Positions 17,807-27,456 of a DNA stretch of 64,000 bases are shown piece by piece. The translations under genes and the position numbers were made by a program. Under the pieces are notes generated by a model that was not told the origin of the DNA, did not search any database, and saw only the letters and a list, made by a program, of their open reading frames with translations. This DNA comes from NORP240 sp942492445 (GTDB lineage Bacteria; Pseudomonadota; Gammaproteobacteria; Pseudomonadales; Pseudohongiellaceae): the NCBI GenBank assembly GCA_942492445.1, contig CALOEW010000063.1, positions 1 to 64,000 of the forward strand, written 5' to 3'. How positions within the stretch are numbered: the stretch's first letter is position 1; every line of letters begins with the position of its first letter.

Positions 17807-18880
17807 CTAAGCACTGCCGCGGGTGGACAGCTGTTGCTCCCTGGCAAAGTCCAGCATGCGTTGCAGGGGCAGCATCGCCCGTTCGCCCAACTCCCGCTCC
17901 ACCAGAACTTCCTGACTTTCCTGACGCAACGATTCGTACAGCCTGGGCAATGAGTTCATGGCCATCCAGGGACAGTGGGCACAACTGCGACAGGTGGCGC
18001 CGGTGCCGACCGTGGGGGCAGCTATAAATGTGGTATCCGGCACCAGTTGGCGCATGCGATGAAATATACCCTTGTCGGTGGCAACGATAAATGTATCGTT
18101 GTCGATTTCCTGGGCCGCCCGGATCATCTGTGACGTGGAGCCGACAAAGTCGGCCAGTTCCAGTACCGCCTGCGGCGATTCCGGGTGAGCCAGCACCGTG
18201 GCGTCGGGATACAGCTTGCGCATGTCCTGCAGCCCTCGTGACCTGAATTCCTCGTGTACGATGCAGGCACCATCCCATAGCAACATGTCCGCCGCGGTCT
18301 TTTGCTGGATGTAGGACCCCAGGTGTTTGTCCGGCGCCCAGAGTATTTTCTCGCCGCGGTCTGACAGGTATTCGACCACGTCGAGACCGATGCTTGAAGT
18401 AACCACCCAGTCGGACCGGGCCTTGACCGCAGCCGAGGTGTTGGCGTACACGACCACGGTGCGATCCGGGTGCTGATCGCAAAAAGCGGAAAATGCGTCG
18501 ATGGGGCAGGCGATGTCCAGGGAACAGGTGGCTTCCAGCGTCGGCATCAACACTTTCTTGTCGGGGCTGAGGATTTTGGCGGTTTCCCCCATGAAGCGCA
18601 CACCGACCACGACCAGGATGTCGGCATCGCTTTCGCTGCCAAAGCGGGCCATTTCCAGCGAATCACCAACGAAACCGCCGGTTTCCTCGGCCAGATCCTG
18701 GAGCGTACCGTCGGTGTAATAGTGAGCCACGATCGTCGCGTTTTTCTGCGCCAGCAGGGCCTTGATCTTTTCGCGAAAACTGTTGACCGCCCCGGCATCA
18801 AGCGGGGCGGGAAGGTCGACAGCATCCAGATAGTTGCGGACAAGTTCCCGGTCGGCGGTGAATTCTGAAACGCTTGCCAT
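17807..18880 (-). CDS. nadA: Quinolinate synthase A
   Basis: NadA is a 4Fe-4S enzyme that condenses iminoaspartate with dihydroxyacetone phosphate to make quinolinate for NAD. The 357-residue protein contains candidate cluster cysteines in EATCSLDIACP, DGACIVHEEF and CRSCAHCPWM, plus the substrate motifs AHYYTDG, YANTSA and HPES. The start at ATG 18880 (MASVSEF) gives the usual length; an earlier in-frame extension to 18970 looks non-coding. It converges on bepA, with the MITE-like element between. Confidence 0.96.
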   Translation of the reverse strand: MASVSEFTADRELVRNYLDAVDLPAPLDAGAVNSFREKIKALLAQKNATIVAHYYTDGTLQDLAEETGGFVGDSLEMARFGSESDADILVVVGVRFMGETAKILSPDKKVLMPTLEATCSLDIACPIDAFSAFCDQHPDRTVVVYANTSAAVKARSDWVVTSSIGLDVVEYLSDRGEKILWAPDKHLGSYIQQKTAADMLLWDGACIVHEEFRSRGLQDMRKLYPDATVLAHPESPQAVLELADFVGSTSQMIRAAQEIDNDTFIVATDKGIFHRMRQLVPDTTFIAAPTVGTGATCRSCAHCPWMAMNSLPRLYESLRQESQEVLVERELGERAMLPLQRMLDFAREQQLSTRGSA

Positions 18881-18991
18881 GGCACGGTTTACCCTGTGGA
18901 GACGTTTAACTGCCAATAATAACACAGGGGAAGCCGGTCGAATTTCCGAAAACCAGGCAGGAACTGTCACGGGAGGCGAACTGCCCGGGCA

Positions 18992-19642
18992 TCACTGCTG
19001 CAGATCCACCGGTTGCACCAGATCTTCACCGTCGTTGCGGGCATTATTGACCCGCCTGCTCACCGGATAGCTCAACAGCCCCATTTCCAGGGGCTTTTCC
19101 ATCAGGTCGATTGCCTCGGTCCGGGCGCCCTGCAGCCAGGTGGACGCCTCCTCAAGGGACAGGGTCACCGGCATGCGGGGATGTATGGCGGCCAGGTCCT
19201 GCCGTGCCGGACGGGTAAGCAGCGTACAGGAGGCGGGAACCCCGGAGATTCTTTGCGGTTCGTAGAGACCCGCAAACAGCAGCGGCCGGTTATCCCGGGC
19301 ACGAATAAAAAACGGCTGCTTTCCGGTCGCCCCAGCCTGCCATTCGAAATAACCCAGTGCCGGCACCACACATCGATTGTCGTGCTGCCAGGCATGGCGA
19401 AAGGCCGGTTTTTCTGCCACGGTCTCCATGCGTGCGTTGAAAGTGGTGTACTTCCCGGACAGGTCTTCCGACCACGGCGGGACAAGACCCCAGCGCATCG
19501 CCGCACCACCCTGCCCGGTAAAACCGGCCACCAACTGACCCGGAGCGATGTTGTGGCTTTCCGCCACTGACTCAGGCCAGTCACCCAGCAGCGCGGACCA
19601 GTCCAGCATGGACTTCACATGATTGGAGTAGCGCCCACACAT
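18992..19642 (-). CDS. yedK: SOS response-associated peptidase / abasic-site shield protein (YedK/HMCES)
   Basis: The SRAP family forms a thiazolidine DNA-protein crosslink with abasic sites in single-stranded DNA, protecting them. The 216-residue protein begins MCGRYSN, so Cys2 is available as the catalytic residue after Met removal. The other conserved parts are FNARMET, the Glu in LGYFEWQ and the His in HPRMPVTL. It lies 24 bp downstream of the polyester-hydrolase-like gene on the same strand and 111 bp upstream of nadA. Confidence 0.95.
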   Translation of the reverse strand: MCGRYSNHVKSMLDWSALLGDWPESVAESHNIAPGQLVAGFTGQGGAAMRWGLVPPWSEDLSGKYTTFNARMETVAEKPAFRHAWQHDNRCVVPALGYFEWQAGATGKQPFFIRARDNRPLLFAGLYEPQRISGVPASCTLLTRPARQDLAAIHPRMPVTLSLEEASTWLQGARTEAIDLMEKPLEMGLLSYPVSRRVNNARNDGEDLVQPVDLQQ

Positions 19643-19665
19643 GAACCGGCCCGCTGCACCAACCG

Positions 19666-20598
19666 TTAACGGCTGCTGTCGTAGCGGGAAAACTTATCGG
19701 CGTAGTCGCCCTCCTGCTGCCCGTAGATCACCGACTCGTAGCGAGGCTGCCCATCGAGATGAAACTTGAGGAACGCCATCGCATACCGCCCCATAGTGGT
19801 CAATTCCATGCCACTGCTGGTTGCCATCATGTGGTCGCCATTGGCAAACTCCAGGTACACCTTGCCAGCCGAACCGGTTACGGTATCGTAGAGCAGGCGG
19901 GCATGACCAGCCGGTGGCGCAATCGTGTCCTGGGCCGTCGCCATGATCAATACCGCTGCACTGAGCCCGGCGAAATCGCCACCGAAGGACTGACCCAGCT
20001 CGCAACAGTAAGGCAGAAGTGGAATCACCGCGCCGAGATCATCACCCAGCTCCCTGGCTGCCTGCAGGGAGGCACCGCCACCCAGAGAATGCCCCATGAT
20101 TGCGATCTTGCTGGTGTCCAGGCGTCCCTCGATCGGGCTGTCCGGATCGCTGCCTTCGTTGCGGATAAAGTCAACTGCCGCTATCAGCGCCTCTTTCCTG
20201 GCCGCCAGATTGTCTTCAGGGGTATTGGTGTCGATGATCATTACCGCGTATCCGAACGATGCCAGCATCGGCCCCCACCATTCATAAGCTTCCATCCTGC
20301 CTCCGTAACCGGGCACCAGCACCACCGCCCCGATGGGGGGAGCAAAACTCAGCGTCAATGGATAGAAAATGGAGGCATTGGAAAATTCATCCGCCTGGGG
20401 CTCAGGATCGTAGGTCCGAACTTCGTAAAGCCGTTCGCCGAACATGCGCGAGATTTCCGCGGCGATCTGTCTTCCATCGGGCCGGTACCTGCCCTGGGAA
20501 TTATCCTGGGCCAGGGCCATTGGCCCCGCCAGCACCGCACTCAGTAACAGGACAGTTGGAATTAGCCAGTATGACGTATTGATTCTTCTAGTTAGCAT
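19666..20598 (-). CDS. Secreted alpha/beta hydrolase of the cutinase / PET-hydrolase-like family
   Basis: The 310-residue protein has a signal peptide (about 1-30, MALA/Q), then an alpha/beta hydrolase resembling bacterial cutinases and PETase. Family motifs line up in order: VPGY (Tyr98, oxyanion hole), WWGPMLASFGY, IDTNT, and the nucleophile elbow GHSLGGG (Ser171). The acid follows in TAQDTIAP (Asp224) and the His in NGDHMMAT (His256). Differences from PETase are notable: GHSLG replaces GWSMG, and the substrate-cleft Trp segment (APWD) reads LPYCCEL. The C-terminal disulfide of PETase is absent. Natural substrates could be other polyesters, lipids or small esters; dienelactone-hydrolase naming is also possible. 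Confidence 0.8.
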   Translation of the reverse strand: MLTRRINTSYWLIPTVLLLSAVLAGPMALAQDNSQGRYRPDGRQIAAEISRMFGERLYEVRTYDPEPQADEFSNASIFYPLTLSFAPPIGAVVLVPGYGGRMEAYEWWGPMLASFGYAVMIIDTNTPEDNLAARKEALIAAVDFIRNEGSDPDSPIEGRLDTSKIAIMGHSLGGGASLQAARELGDDLGAVIPLLPYCCELGQSFGGDFAGLSAAVLIMATAQDTIAPPAGHARLLYDTVTGSAGKVYLEFANGDHMMATSSGMELTTMGRYAMAFLKFHLDGQPRYESVIYGQQEGDYADKFSRYDSSR

Positions 20599-20906
20599 AG
20601 CGGTTCACCTTTGTACATTCTATTTTTCGGTAACCATCAACCCCAGCCGGGACCAGGTTTCAAGCTTAACGGGATCCGTGACATCCGCCAAGGGTCATTT
20701 CCCCTTTAATCCGGTCGCCACAGCGCTATTCTGGTGTCAGGCACGGGCGCAGCCCTTTGCGGCACGCAACGCCCGGCAGACACCCATGGCCCTCCCGGCC
20801 CGCGGCAGTGGCCCCCCGGGTCAACAGCCCCCGGATTGCCGCGATTGCCATCGCCACCGGGTTCTGGCCAAATGGCACCATCAGCCGCCGCTGGAGCAGC
20901 GCCGTC
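20599..20906. other. 308-bp intergenic region, no gene seen
   Basis: This divergent interval between the hydrolase (minus) and ackA (plus) must hold both promoters. Open frames on both strands lack homology or ribosome sites. The right half is GC-rich and looks like degraded coding sequence, but I cannot name a source. No strong hairpin or repeat is seen. Confidence 0.5.
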
Positions 20907-22032
20907 ATGTCGACCCTCTCAGGATCAAGCAGTAACAGCAATGGGCCACGGGAGATCGTCGTTCTCAACCCGGGAAGCGCCACTATCAAATGGGCCCGAT
21001 TCGACTCCTTCGATGCAACCACAGCACTCGAATACGGCCACAGGCCCCTCGCCGAGATTGAACAGCAGCTGGAATCTCTGGCCGGAAGCGACAGGGTGGC
21101 GATCTATGTGGTGCGATTCGTCCATGGTGGCGACCGGTTCAGCGCTCCGGTGCAGGTCGACCGGGAGAACTATGCGTTGCTGCAAGGTCTCGAAGACTGG
21201 GCGCCCCTGCACAATCGGCACAGTTTGCGGTGCATGGAAATATTGCAGCAAAGCGGGAACGATCCGGCAATGATCGCCGTGTTCGATACCCACTTTTTCC
21301 GCGACCTGCCACTGGCTGCGCGCAGCTACGGTCTGCCCGATCACCTGGTCAGAAAATACCGCCTCAGGCGCTATGGCTTTCACGGCTTCGCCCACCAGTC
21401 CATGCGCGATGCCTGGGAATCGCGCATGCCATCGGGCAGGCAGTATGCACTGGTAACGATGCAACTGGGCTCCGGGGCTTCAACGGCCGCGGTCAGAGAC
21501 GGGGACCCCATCGACACCACCATGGGTTTCAGTCCCAATGAAGGGCTGTTGGATGAGCACTCGAAGTGGCGATGTGGATCCGTGCCTGGTGACCTGGTTG
21601 CAGCAACGTGAAGGTTGGGGGCCGGAGGAAACCGACCGTATCCTCACCAGAGAATCAGGCTGGCTTGGAGTCTCGGCGGAAAGCGCCAGCATGGAGGACC
21701 TGCTGCGGAGCGACACGCCGCGATCCCGGCTTGCCATAGACATTTTCTGCCATCGGATACGGAAAACACTGGGTGCCTACCACGCTTTGCTGGGCGGACT
21801 TGACGGCATCATGGTCAGTGGTGGCATCGGCGAACACGCCGACGGGCTGCGCTGGCGCCTTTTCGACAACCTGCAACACCTGGGAATCTCCCTGGATCAG
21901 GCTCGCAACCGCCAGCCTGCGGGCTCAGGTCTGATCAGTTCTGACGCTTCGAAAGTCGGCTGCCATGTGGTTGCCGGCAATGAGGCACTCTACATGCTGC
22001 GCGAGGCCAGAGCCTGTCGGGATCGTTGCTGA
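20907..22032 (+). CDS. ackA: Acetate kinase (one frameshift)
   Basis: AckA interconverts acetyl phosphate plus ADP with acetate plus ATP. From ATG 20907 (GGAG 14 bases upstream) the protein shows the phosphate-binding NPGSATIKWARF, FDTHFFRDLP, YGFHGFAHQSM, then TTMGFSPNEGLL. The expected MSTRSGDVDPCL follows in another frame, showing one extra base at about 21546-21550 (TTGG for TTG). The rest, including VSGGIGEHADGLRWR, runs intact to 22032. The total is 375 codons plus one base. It is convergent with tal-xfp; phosphoketolase makes its substrate, acetyl phosphate. Confidence 0.9.
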
Positions 22033-22060
22033 CCTCGGCAGCAGACTTGCCAAACGACAG

Positions 22061-23167
22061 TCAGTGGTGCCTGCCGGTAAGCCGCCGGCGCTTGCTCTCA
22101 AGCTGATGCAACAGACTGTCATAGGGAGCGATGAACTTCTGAATGCCCTCCCGTTCCAGCTGAACCGCAATTTTCTCCAGGTCAATCTGCGCCCGTTCCA
22201 GTTCCTGCCGCCGGAGCTCAGCGTCCCGCAACGCTCCGGGCAGGCGTGCTGCCGGATTGCCGTGGTCGCGATAGGCCTGCAGGGTTTCCAGCGGCATGGT
22301 ATTGACGGTGTTGTCGGCAATCAGCGCTTCCACGTATTTTACATCACTGTAACCGGGGTCTTTGCTGCTGGTGCTGGCCCACAACAGGCGTTGGGGCCGG
22401 GCGCCGGCCGTTTCCAGTTCACGCCAGCGCGATTGTCCGTGCAGACTGATACTATGACCGTAGGCCAGAGCCGCCGCGGTCAGCGCGGCACAGCCCCGCA
22501 GCGGTGAATCCGCCTGTTGCCGGTCCAACAGTTTGTCGACCATCACGTCGATCCGGCTCACGAAAAAGCTGGCTACCGACGCGATACCGGCCAGGGGGCG
22601 CCCTTCTTCAAGGCGCCTTTCCAGCCCTTTCCAGAAAGCGGCAACCGTCTCGCAATAACGTGAAGGACTGAACAACAGAGTGACAATGACGTTGATCCCC
22701 GCGGCGATCAGGGAAGTAAGCGCCGTCAAGCCTGCTCTGGTACCGGGAACCTTGATCATGATATTTGGGCGATCCACTGCTGCCCAAAGGCGCAGGGCGT
22801 AGGTAATCGTGGCTGCGGTGTCGTCAGCCAGATGAGGTGATACCTCCAGCGACACAAAGCCATCCCGACCTCCACTTTCACGCCAGGAGTCACGCAACAG
22901 ATCGGCTGCACCCTTAATATCCTCGATGACCAGGCTTTCATAGAGAGACTCGCTGCTGTCTCCATTTTCTGCACTGGCTTTTATGGCCTGGTCGTATACT
23001 CCGCTTTTGCTGATGGATCGTTCAAATATCGCGGGGTTGGAGGTGATGCCACTGACTCCGTCATCTCGAATCAACGCTGCCAGCGTGCCGTCTACCAGGT
23101 AATGACGACCCAGGTCGTCAAGCCAGACACTCTGACCAAGACTCTGCAGTCTGCGCAGCCGGTTCAT
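22061..23167 (-). CDS. tal: Transaldolase
   Basis: Transaldolase moves a dihydroxyacetone unit between sugar phosphates in the pentose phosphate pathway. The 368-residue protein has GITSNPAIFERSI near the N terminus, the Schiff-base Lys in IMIKVPGT, and TLLFSPSRYCETVAAFW. Its length fits the longer bacterial transaldolase type often linked to phosphoketolase or transketolase genes. The start overlaps the xfp stop by 4 bp, so the pair forms one transcript that regenerates phosphoketolase substrates. Confidence 0.95.
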   Translation of the reverse strand: MNRLRRLQSLGQSVWLDDLGRHYLVDGTLAALIRDDGVSGITSNPAIFERSISKSGVYDQAIKASAENGDSSESLYESLVIEDIKGAADLLRDSWRESGGRDGFVSLEVSPHLADDTAATITYALRLWAAVDRPNIMIKVPGTRAGLTALTSLIAAGINVIVTLLFSPSRYCETVAAFWKGLERRLEEGRPLAGIASVASFFVSRIDVMVDKLLDRQQADSPLRGCAALTAAALAYGHSISLHGQSRWRELETAGARPQRLLWASTSSKDPGYSDVKYVEALIADNTVNTMPLETLQAYRDHGNPAARLPGALRDAELRRQELERAQIDLEKIAVQLEREGIQKFIAPYDSLLHQLESKRRRLTGRHH

Positions 23168-25533
23168 TGGGAATCCTCACTGCAGAATGTATCGTCCTGC
23201 GGCCATCGCCAGTTGCGAATCTCGGGTGGATCTTCGCCATACTGTTCAATGTATTCCCGATGATCGACCAGCCGGTCACGCAGTTCCTGCTTGACATAGG
23301 CTGCGGACGCACTCAATGCCGGCACCCTGTCGATGACGTCACCAACAAGGTGATAGCGGTCGATGTCATTGCGCACGGCCATATCAAACGGCGTTGTCGT
23401 GGTGCCCTCTTCCTTGTAGCCACGCACGTGCAGGTTGTCGTGATTGGTCCGTCGATAAGTCAGTCTGTGAATCAACCAGGGGTAGCCATGGTAGGCGAAA
23501 ATGATCGGCTTGTCGGCGGTGAAGAGGCTGTCGAAGTAGGAATCCGACAAGCCGGCGGGATGCTCTTCCGGTGGTTGCAGCGTCATCAGGTCCACCACGT
23601 TGATCACCCGTATTCTGAGTCGGGGCAACTGCCCTTTCTGCATGCACCCATGCAAGTAGGCTACGGCCGCCAGCGTTTCCATGGTCGGAACATCACCGGC
23701 ACAGGCCATCACCACGTCGGGTTCCTGTCCCTGATCGTTACTGGCCCAGGGCCAGATACCGATCCCGGTACTGCAGTGCTTGACCGCCGCATCCATGTTC
23801 AGCCATTGTGACTGCGGCTGTTTGCCGGCAACGATGACATTGATCGAGTCGCGGGAACGCAGGCAAATGTCCGCGACACAAAGCAGCGTGTTGGCATCCG
23901 GTGGCAGAAACACGCGAATGATGTCGGCTTTCTTGTTAACCACGTGATCGATAAACCCGGGATCCTGATGTGAAAACCCGTTGTGGTCCTGTCGCCATAC
24001 ATGGGAGGTAAGAAGATAATTCAACGATGCGATGGGACGGCGCCAGGGAATTTCGTGGCGACAGACCTTCAACCATTTGGCATGCTGATTGAACATGGAA
24101 TCGACAATATGGATAAAGGCTTCATAGCAGGATAAAAACCCGTGTCGGCCCGTCAGCAGATAGCCTTCCAGCCAGCCCTGGCAGGTGTGTTCACTCAGCA
24201 CCTCCATCACCCGACCATCGACGGCAAGGTGATCGTCACCGTCTCGGTATTCGGCATTCCAGGTACGGTTGGTCTCCTCGAACAATGCGGTCAGGCGGTT
24301 GGACGCCGTTTCGTCCGGACCGAAGACCCGGAAATTTCCGGCCTTCGCGTTCTTACGCATGACGTCACGGAGATATACCCCCAGTTCACGAGTGGCTTCC
24401 GCTTCGACAGCGCCAGGACGGGGAACGTCAACGGCGTAGTTTTCAAATCGGGGCAGCCGCAGGTTACGCAGCAGCAATCCGCCATTGGCGTGAGGATTGG
24501 CTCCCATGCGCCGGCCGGTAGCCGGCAACTGTGACAGGATATCCGGCAAAGGGTGCCCAGTCCGGTCAAAAAGCTCTTCAGGCCGGTAACTTTTCAGCCA
24601 GCGCTCCAGGTGTGCGATGCGCTCGGGGTTACCGGCAAAATCCTTTAATGGAACCTGATGGGATCGCCAGCTTCCTTCAGTCAGTTTTCCATCCACCTCG
24701 TGTGGCCCGGTCCAGCCTTTGGGAGTGGCCAGAACGATCATGGGCCAGCGGGGACGGACTGCTGCGCGGCATCGGGATTCCGGCGGGCGTGAGTCTGGAT
24801 TGCCCGAATCTCTTCGACGACCAGATCCATGGTGGTGGCCATGTCCCGGTGCACCGGGTCCGGGTCGCTGCCTTCCACGAAGTAGGGTTGGTACCCGTAG
24901 CCGACCAACAGGCTTTCCAGTTCCTCGCGACCGATTCGCGCCAACAGCGCGGGATTGGCGATCTTGTACCCATTGAGGTGCAGGATCGGCAGCACAGCGC
25001 CGTCAGCAGCGGGGTTCAGGAACTTGTTGAGGCCAGGGGGGAGGCCAGGGGGCCGGGTCGGCAGCCTCGCCGTCGCCAACCACGCAAACTGCCAGCAGCT
25101 CGGGGTTGTCAAACACGGCACCGAAAGCGTGGGCAAGAGAATAACCGAGCTCACCGCCTTCGTGGATGGAACCCGGTGTCTGCGGTGCGACATGGCTGGG
25201 GACACCGCCCGGGAAGGAAAACTGCTTGAACAGGCGTTGCATGCCTTCCACATCCAGGGACACCTCGGGATAAAGTTCAGTGTAGCTGCCTTCCAGCCAG
25301 GTGTTGGCGAGAAGCGCCGGCCCTCCATGCCCGGGCCCGGTAATAAAGATGGCATCGAGATCATGGCGGCTGATGGCGCGATTCATGTGCGCATAGATAA
25401 AATTCAGCCCCGGGGTAGTACCCCAGTGCCCAAGTAACCGCGGTTTGATATCTTCCAGCTTCAGCGGCCGGGTCAGAAGAGGATTGTCAAGCAGGTAGAT
25501 TGCCGGCCTACCGACAGGTGCAATTGGCAGCAC
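23164..25533 (-). CDS. xfp: Phosphoketolase (Xfp family; several frameshifts)
   Basis: This thiamine-diphosphate enzyme cleaves xylulose 5-phosphate (and often fructose 6-phosphate) to acetyl phosphate plus an aldose phosphate. Family motifs run in order across three frames: GHWGTTPGLNF, GPGHGGPA, GSIHEGGELGY and GDGEA (cofactor); then NGYKIANPALL; then TPKGWTGPHEVDGKL, GPDETASN, HVWRQDHNGFSHQDPGF and the C-terminal EEGTTTTPFDM. Frame breaks lie near 24750-24765 and 25030-25060 (a G-rich run). Another lies near 25500-25520, where the expected YWRAANYL N terminus sits out of frame upstream. The true start is probably near 25560. It overlaps tal by 4 bp. Confidence 0.9.
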
Positions 25534-25826
25534 GCCAGTACCGGTAAGAGTGGCGTTACCATTTCTCCGTTGCGTTTCTCACTGCTCCAGTTCTGGTCGT
25601 TTATGGTTTCTCGTGCGTTTCCACTGGAGTCCCGCAGGACTGGGATGGGGTTGGAGGGCGTTCGCCTCCCCGCAGAGGGATTGCATCAACGGAAGACACT
25701 CGGGCATCGGCTGCCCTCCCGGCGCCTGCCGTGAGAGTCAATATACTGGCTAACATAACCCACAGGACTGACCAGGTTCAACGTTACCAGGGTAAATTCC
25801 AGGTCCGCCGTCGGGTCCGGCCGGGT
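25534..25826. other. Region upstream of xfp, no separate gene seen
   Basis: The left 30 bp probably encodes the out-of-frame N terminus of Xfp. The rest should hold the xfp-tal promoter. No convincing gene or long repeat is visible. The tRNA-Lys terminator begins at its right edge. Confidence 0.5.
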
Positions 25827-25863
25827 AAAAGAAAGGGTTAGCCGATCAGACTGACTAACCCTT
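25827..25863 (-). terminator. Rho-independent terminator after tRNA-Lys
   Basis: On the minus strand AAGGGTTAG (25855-25863) pairs with CTAACCCTT (25833-25841), followed at once by TTCTTTT. It lies 8 bp past the tRNA-Lys 3' end, the expected place for a tRNA terminator. Confidence 0.85.
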
Positions 25864-25870
25864 CGGGATC

Positions 25871-25945
25871 TGGTGGGTCGTGATGGATTCGAACCATCGA
25901 CCAATTGGTTAAAAGCCAACTGCTCTACCACTGAGCTAACGACCC
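25871..25945 (-). tRNA. tRNA-Lys (anticodon TTT)
   Basis: A minus-strand cloverleaf has acceptor GGGTCGT (25939-25945) pairing with 25875-25881, discriminator A and encoded CCA. The anticodon loop CTTTTAA gives TTT (Lys) and the T-arm GGTTCGAATCC is canonical. It sits below the tol-pal-queE-queC cluster, a placement also seen in Pseudomonas relatives. Confidence 0.97.
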
Positions 25946-26019
25946 GGGAAAGGGCGGTATAGTACTATCAAATCAGAAAAACTCAAGTAGTCTGTGCCGG
26001 TGGCCGGATGATGGTTTTT

Positions 26020-26040
26020 AACGCCCCGCAGGCGGGCGTT
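26020..26040. other. GC-rich stem-loop after queC
   Basis: AACGCCC (26020-26026) pairs with GGGCGTT (26034-26040), one base past the queC stop. On the queC strand it is followed by AAAAACC rather than a T-run; on the plus strand TTTT follows. It may end the queE-queC transcript weakly or stabilise its 3' end. Confidence 0.5.
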
Positions 26041-26041
26041 T

Positions 26042-26743
26042 TCAGTCTCCCGTGCTCCGTTCCAGGTATCGGGTAGGATCGTTCAGCCCGGCATCCACAA
26101 AGCCTTGCCTGCGAAACCGGCAGCTGTCGCATCTGCCGCAGGCCCGACCGTGTTCATCCGCCTGGTAGCAGGAGACCGTTAACGCGTAATCAAGTCCCAG
26201 CTCACTGCCCCACCGCAGTATCTCGGCCTTACGCAGGTTGAGTAACGGTGTCTCAACCGCCAGCTCGGCCCCTTCCACGGCGGCGCGAGTCGCCAGGTTC
26301 GCCATGGCGGCAAAAGCCCTGATAAATTCCGGGCGGCAGTCGGGATAGCCTGAGTAGTCCAATGCGTTCACACCGATGAACAGGGCCTCCGCCCCGATCA
26401 CTTCAGCAAGCGCAAGTGCGTAAGAAAGGAAAATTGTATTCCGCGCCGGAACGTAAGTAATGGGAATCCCGCCGGTCTCCTGTTCCGGCACGTCCAGGGT
26501 CAGGTCGGTCAAAGCTGATCCTCCCAGGGAGCCTATATCCAGGTTGATTACCCGGTGTTCCGTCACTCCCAGGGTTTCCGCCACCCGTTTCGCGGCGGCA
26601 AGTTCGCTGACTGCGCGTTGCCCGTAGTCGAAGCTCAGGGCAGCACAGCGATATCCCCTGTCCAAGGCGATGGCAAGGCAGGTTGCCGAATCGACGCCGC
26701 CGGACAACAGGACAACGGCCTGTTTTTCCGTTTCAGTGGCCAT
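26042..26743 (-). CDS. queC: 7-cyano-7-deazaguanine synthase
   Basis: QueC uses ATP and ammonia to turn 7-carboxy-7-deazaguanine into preQ0 in queuosine synthesis. The 233-residue protein has the PP-loop VVLLSGGVDSATCLA near the start and the C-terminal zinc cluster of cysteines in SCYQAD, CGRCDSCRFR. ATG 26743 (MATETEKQ) is chosen; a longer in-frame start inside queE lacks homology. It starts 3 bp after the queE stop, so the two steps are co-expressed. Confidence 0.96.
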   Translation of the reverse strand: MATETEKQAVVLLSGGVDSATCLAIALDRGYRCAALSFDYGQRAVSELAAAKRVAETLGVTEHRVINLDIGSLGGSALTDLTLDVPEQETGGIPITYVPARNTIFLSYALALAEVIGAEALFIGVNALDYSGYPDCRPEFIRAFAAMANLATRAAVEGAELAVETPLLNLRKAEILRWGSELGLDYALTVSCYQADEHGRACGRCDSCRFRRQGFVDAGLNDPTRYLERSTGD

Positions 26744-26745
26744 GA

Positions 26746-27396
26746 TCAGTGCCCCGGCAGGTCCCCCCAGATCAGTTTGTGCAGCTGCAGCTGCAATCTG
26801 ACGGGCAGACTGTCCTGCAATATCCACTCTGCAAGCTGCCTGGCAGAAAGCTGTTCATAGGCTGGTGACAGCAGGACCTCGGCCACCTTGTCCGCCAGGC
26901 CATACTGCTGAATCCTGGACTTTGCCCAGCGGTAATCCTGTTCATCGCAGATGACGAATTTGACCTCATCGACAGGTTTAAGGAGTGCGATATTCTCTTC
27001 AAGGTTGCGGTGAGATTCACCGGACGCCGGCGTCTTGAGGTCGAGAATCACCACCACCCGCGGATCGACGTTGCCAACAGGCAGCGCGCCCCCGGTTTCC
27101 AGACTGACCCGGTAGCCCTGATCACAGAGTTGCTGCAGCAACGGCAGGCACTCTGGTTGGGCCAGCGGTTCGCCTCCTGTCACGGTCACGTAACTGCACC
27201 GGTACTGCGCGACTTTGTCCAGTATCTCCGCAAGGGTCCTGCTCTCCCCGCCACTGAATGCATAGGCGGTGTCGCAATACTGACAGCGCAGAGGGCAACC
27301 TGTCAGTCGGACGAAGACCGTTGGCCGGCCCGCTGAGCTGGTCTCCCCCTGTAACGAATGGAAAATTTCGGTGATCCGCAAACTGCTGGAAGTCAT
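26746..27396 (-). CDS. queE: 7-carboxy-7-deazaguanine synthase
   Basis: QueE is a radical SAM enzyme that contracts the pterin ring of the QueD product. The 216-residue protein has the N-terminal ITEIFHSLQGETSSAGRPTVFVRL and the cluster motif CPLRCQYC (CxxxCxxC). The SAM-binding VTGGEPLAQ and the later LDLKTPASG follow. It is followed directly by queC and preceded by cpoB at 60 bp, so it may be read through from the tol-pal operon. Confidence 0.96.
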   Translation of the reverse strand: MTSSSLRITEIFHSLQGETSSAGRPTVFVRLTGCPLRCQYCDTAYAFSGGESRTLAEILDKVAQYRCSYVTVTGGEPLAQPECLPLLQQLCDQGYRVSLETGGALPVGNVDPRVVVILDLKTPASGESHRNLEENIALLKPVDEVKFVICDEQDYRWAKSRIQQYGLADKVAEVLLSPAYEQLSARQLAEWILQDSLPVRLQLQLHKLIWGDLPGH

Positions 27397-27456
27397 GGCC
27401 GGTCAGTAGTCCTGGCAACCACTGGCTGTTCGGGTCAACCAGCGCTGTTGCGGGTG

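Noticed and set aside
20726..21022. 98-codon minus-strand frame overlapping the ackA start
   Set aside because: Antisense to the conserved acetate kinase N terminus and without family similarity.
26020..26040. Strong terminator for queC
   Set aside because: The stem is good but the T-run is on the wrong strand; recorded only as a stem-loop.
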